NCBI GenBank assembly: GCA_016839865.1
Contig: JAEOTN010000523.1
Coordinates: 1 to 16,048 of the forward strand
From: Promethearchaeota archaeon
GTDB taxonomy: Archaea > Asgardarchaeota > Lokiarchaeia > Sigynarchaeales > MK-D1
Direction: 5' to 3'
Length of the DNA stretch: 16,048 nucleotides
In this document: piece after piece, positions 13,910-16,048 of the stretch
Position numbering within the stretch: position 1 is the stretch's first letter
Layout: each line of letters starts with the position of its first letter
Made by a program: the position numbers and the translations under genes
Notes under the pieces: model-generated
Databases searched by the model: none
What the model saw: only the letters and a program-made list of their open reading frames with translations
What the model was told of the DNA's origin: nothing

Positions 13910-15033
13910 ACTATTGCATCATTTGGGTGAGAACCAAGCACTATCCTTCGCGTTTCAGATTTGGTTTTTAGATTTTTCACAAATTCTAGTTTTCCTCTTA
14001 CAAGTACTTTGTCGTTTACTCGAGCTTGTTCAAGAAATCTTCCTCGCAATGTAAAGATTTCAATTGGACTCTCTATTCCAGATGGATTTCCTTCACAAAT
14101 ATCGGAAATTTTAAGGAAATATTTTCCTGGAGTAAAAATAGAATGTGAATCATCAATTATCACTCCATTTACTGCAATTCTACCACCGTCCACAAATTTA
14201 TAATTCTCAAATCTGGGTAGATCGGCTGAAGGACGGTCATATTTTACATATCGAATAAAAACCTCTTTTCCATCAATTATGAATTGATGGCTTTTTTGCT
14301 GTTCTGCTTGCTTGAAATCTTGAAATGAAATGTTAGTAAATCCTTTAGTTCGAATGTTATAATGTTGCCTTAATTTTCGTCCTTTATATCCATCAATTTT
14401 TGAAGATCCATATGAAAAAGTAGATGATTGTGAGAATTTTCCCCTAAGAAAGGAATGCACCCTTTCAGATTCAATCTTACCATAGATAACCAAATCATAA
14501 TCGGATTTTTTTTTATCTAATCCTACTAACGAAGAACCAGATAACCCGATATTAGAAACTGGAATATTTCCCCCCTTTTTTATAAAATTGACTAAGTTTG
14601 AAAGAGTAGGATCTACTAACGATTCTGGATTTTTTAGAAGATTTTGTAAATGTTGTTCTGGGTGGTGGATTGTCCTAATATCTACTAGAGGAACCGCTTG
14701 TAACGAGAAATCATATAATTCCGATCGAAAAATATACTGAGGTTTGAAAAGGGATAAGAATATGAACCGGGAAGGGAAATCGTATAATTTAATATATGGT
14801 TCTTTCCCAAAACGAATATCGTTAACCACAATCTCAAATTTCTCTTCGATTTCTTTTTGGATACGTTTTTTATCTTTTGGTAGCGCATTTTCATATGTCT
14901 TATGAAATAATTTAGCAGGAACGTATCGCACATATGCAATCTTTCGATCTATTGGATGTAAAATTCCTTTTACGTCAAAAATCAAACCATCATTCGTTTC
15001 AAGGAAATCCCCTTCGAAAGTCAGAGAATTCAT
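13876..15033 (-). CDS. COG1665-like archaeal nucleotidyltransferase-domain protein
   Basis: A 385-residue protein that resembles the archaeal COG1665 predicted nucleotidyltransferases. The N-terminus has the conserved look DFLETNDGLIFDVKGILHP (9-27) and KIAYVRYVP (31-39). The pol-beta-type signature is NIGLSGSSLVGLDKKKSDYD (161-180): the Gly-Ser pair (G165/S166) and the metal-binding DYD at 178-180, then LVIYG. The C-terminal 60 residues (IEIFTLRGRFLEQARVNDKV... RRIVLGS) look like a small beta-barrel that may bind nucleic acid or nucleotide. Substrate and role are unknown for the family. Its ATG overlaps the mptA stop by 4 nt (ATGA), so it is translated from the same transcript, probably by coupling. 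Its 3' end overlaps the zinc-ribbon gene by 34 nt. Confidence 0.85.
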   Translation of the reverse strand: MNSLTFEGDFLETNDGLIFDVKGILHPIDRKIAYVRYVPAKLFHKTYENALPKDKKRIQKEIEEKFEIVVNDIRFGKEPYIKLYDFPSRFIFLSLFKPQYIFRSELYDFSLQAVPLVDIRTIHHPEQHLQNLLKNPESLVDPTLSNLVNFIKKGGNIPVSNIGLSGSSLVGLDKKKSDYDLVIYGKIESERVHSFLRGKFSQSSTFSYGSSKIDGYKGRKLRQHYNIRTKGFTNISFQDFKQAEQQKSHQFIIDGKEVFIRYVKYDRPSADLPRFENYKFVDGGRIAVNGVIIDDSHSIFTPGKYFLKISDICEGNPSGIESPIEIFTLRGRFLEQARVNDKVLVRGKLEFVKNLKTKSETRRIVLGSHPNDAIVQINRSNKKFN

Positions 15034-15977
15034 TTTTTGAACTGATCCCGTATTTCTCCTAGAGTCATTTGTAGTTCTGCAAAAGCATCATGATGATGAA
15101 TACTTTCTTGTGTGTCGGCATTAATTAGTACACTACAATCATCTGCTAAATGGGAAAATTTCGTAGAAGTTAACGCTTTTGCCGTTTCTCTTACTACATC
15201 CTCAACAAAACGGGGATTTAAATGTGCAATTCTCACCAATTCTGCCTCATCGGGTCGTTTTAATACCGATTGAATTTTCCCGCTCATTGAGTTTTCGATA
15301 ATTTCTACAAGGTCTAAAATGTCTACTAAATGAGTGGAACCATTAAAAGATCCGATAATAACTTGACCAGTTGCACGTTGATTATGGGACGCAATAGGTA
15401 TCACGTTCAAGATTTCATCGATTTCTTCTTCAGACAGCTTTGAATTACGACTTTGGATTAGTTTCTTGGAATATTCCACTGACATTTCCTTTGCACATGG
15501 ACACGCTGTTATTCCTTCCGCCTTAACTCCCACATACACTTTTCGCTTGATCTCACCGTTATCCTCCCTATCCCCTACCGCTTTAGAATACACATCATAG
15601 TATTTCTGTAATTGGTCCCGATCCGTAGTTTTTCGTGTTACAAATAAGATTCCGTTTAATTCTACTTCTGCATGAGTAGTATAACTATGTTCTTTCAATA
15701 ATAGGTCCACAATACGGATACAAAATTGTTCAAATGAAGCAGCAGGTTGAAATGCAGTGTTGTTTATTACTTCTTCAATGGATTCAGCAGTCCTACTCAT
15801 GTGAATCCCCCTTTGAGTCCCTGGTAATGTGATGTATGCTTCTATTTCTGCATTAATTGAACATTTGAAATTATCTCGTATGATGTCAATTGTGCGAATT
15901 ACGTTACGAATTCCTACTTTTCCAATCGGAATAGATGTAACCGGTGTTTCTGATTGAATATCTCGTTTGAACGGCAT
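15030..15977 (-). CDS. mptA: GTP cyclohydrolase MptA/FolE2 type (COG1469)
   Basis: MptA is an Fe(II)-dependent enzyme that turns GTP into 7,8-dihydroneopterin 2',3'-cyclic phosphate, the first step of archaeal tetrahydromethanopterin or folate-like pterin synthesis. The 315 residues show RDIQSETP..SIPIGKVGI near the N-terminus, YITLPGTQRGIHMSR (48-62), GVKAEGITACPCAKEM (150-165, with the metal-ligand cysteine region), SHNQRATG (197-204) and the C-terminal ESIHHHDAFAE (291-301). The frame extends ten codons upstream to a TTG at 16007. I prefer the ATG at 15977 because homologues start about 14 residues before the SIPIGKVGI strand. It is first in a two-gene operon with the nucleotidyltransferase. 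The downstream pterin genes are not in the window. Confidence 0.93.
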   Translation of the reverse strand: MPFKRDIQSETPVTSIPIGKVGIRNVIRTIDIIRDNFKCSINAEIEAYITLPGTQRGIHMSRTAESIEEVINNTAFQPAASFEQFCIRIVDLLLKEHSYTTHAEVELNGILFVTRKTTDRDQLQKYYDVYSKAVGDREDNGEIKRKVYVGVKAEGITACPCAKEMSVEYSKKLIQSRNSKLSEEEIDEILNVIPIASHNQRATGQVIIGSFNGSTHLVDILDLVEIIENSMSGKIQSVLKRPDEAELVRIAHLNPRFVEDVVRETAKALTSTKFSHLADDCSVLINADTQESIHHHDAFAELQMTLGEIRDQFKK

Positions 15978-16007
15978 GTCGATTCTTTCCCTATTAAGAT
16001 CAACCAA

Positions 16008-16042
16008 TATAATTATTTGTGGGATGAATTTTAACTTAAATA
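16008..16042 (-). promoter_or_regulatory. Probable promoter of the mptA operon
   Basis: Two AT-rich elements on the minus strand could act as TATA boxes. AATAATTATATT (about 16018-16007) would start transcription near 15988, 11 nt before the preferred ATG. TATTTAAGTTAA (16042-16031) would start it near 16012, just before the TTG at 16007. The first fits the short leaders seen elsewhere here. Confidence 0.35.
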
Positions 16043-16048
16043 TTACAA

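Overview
This AT-rich window reads as archaeal chromosome, most likely from an Asgard archaeon. The archaeal signs are TATA boxes about 25 nt ahead of very short or absent leaders, an MptA-type GTP cyclohydrolase, a NadM-type NMN adenylyltransferase, endonuclease Q and an archaeal/eukaryal selenocysteine enzyme (SepSecS). The Asgard assignment rests mainly on a Vps28-like ESCRT-I protein (11068-11742). It is supported by a zinc-ribbon Yip1-like membrane protein beside it and by a possible longin-like/TPR-like protein. All family calls come from reading motifs by eye and comparing with remembered family members; no search was run.

Layout. Bases 1-7272 are all minus strand. From the upstream end they hold a longin-like/helical-repeat protein and an MFS transporter (one operon), an acidic 642-residue protein built of five beta-sandwich-like repeats with no signal peptide, a SAM hydroxide adenosyltransferase, SepSecS, and an unrecognised protein cut by the left edge. 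A divergent promoter near 7240 then opens a plus-strand block, 7300-13119. It holds NadM with an extra N-terminal domain, PncC (NMN amidase), RtcA (RNA 3'-phosphate cyclase), the Yip1-like protein, the Vps28-like protein and endonuclease Q. At the right end are a GNAT acetyltransferase (minus), a small zinc-ribbon protein (plus), and the minus-strand pair mptA / COG1665-like nucleotidyltransferase, joined by an ATGA overlap.

How the genes may work together. NadM and PncC are successive neighbours that both act on NMN, which suggests a pyridine-nucleotide recycling unit. Yip1-like and Vps28-like genes are 9 nt apart and look co-transcribed, which suggests a membrane-remodelling pair. RtcA and EndoQ serve RNA end repair and deaminated-base DNA repair. 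MptA starts reduced-pterin (tetrahydromethanopterin or folate-type) synthesis. SepSecS implies the organism makes selenocysteine and may read some UGA codons as Sec, so UGA stops in this genome deserve caution.

There is no gene-free stretch over 300 bases. I saw no tRNA, rRNA, CRISPR array, insertion sequence or phage gene.
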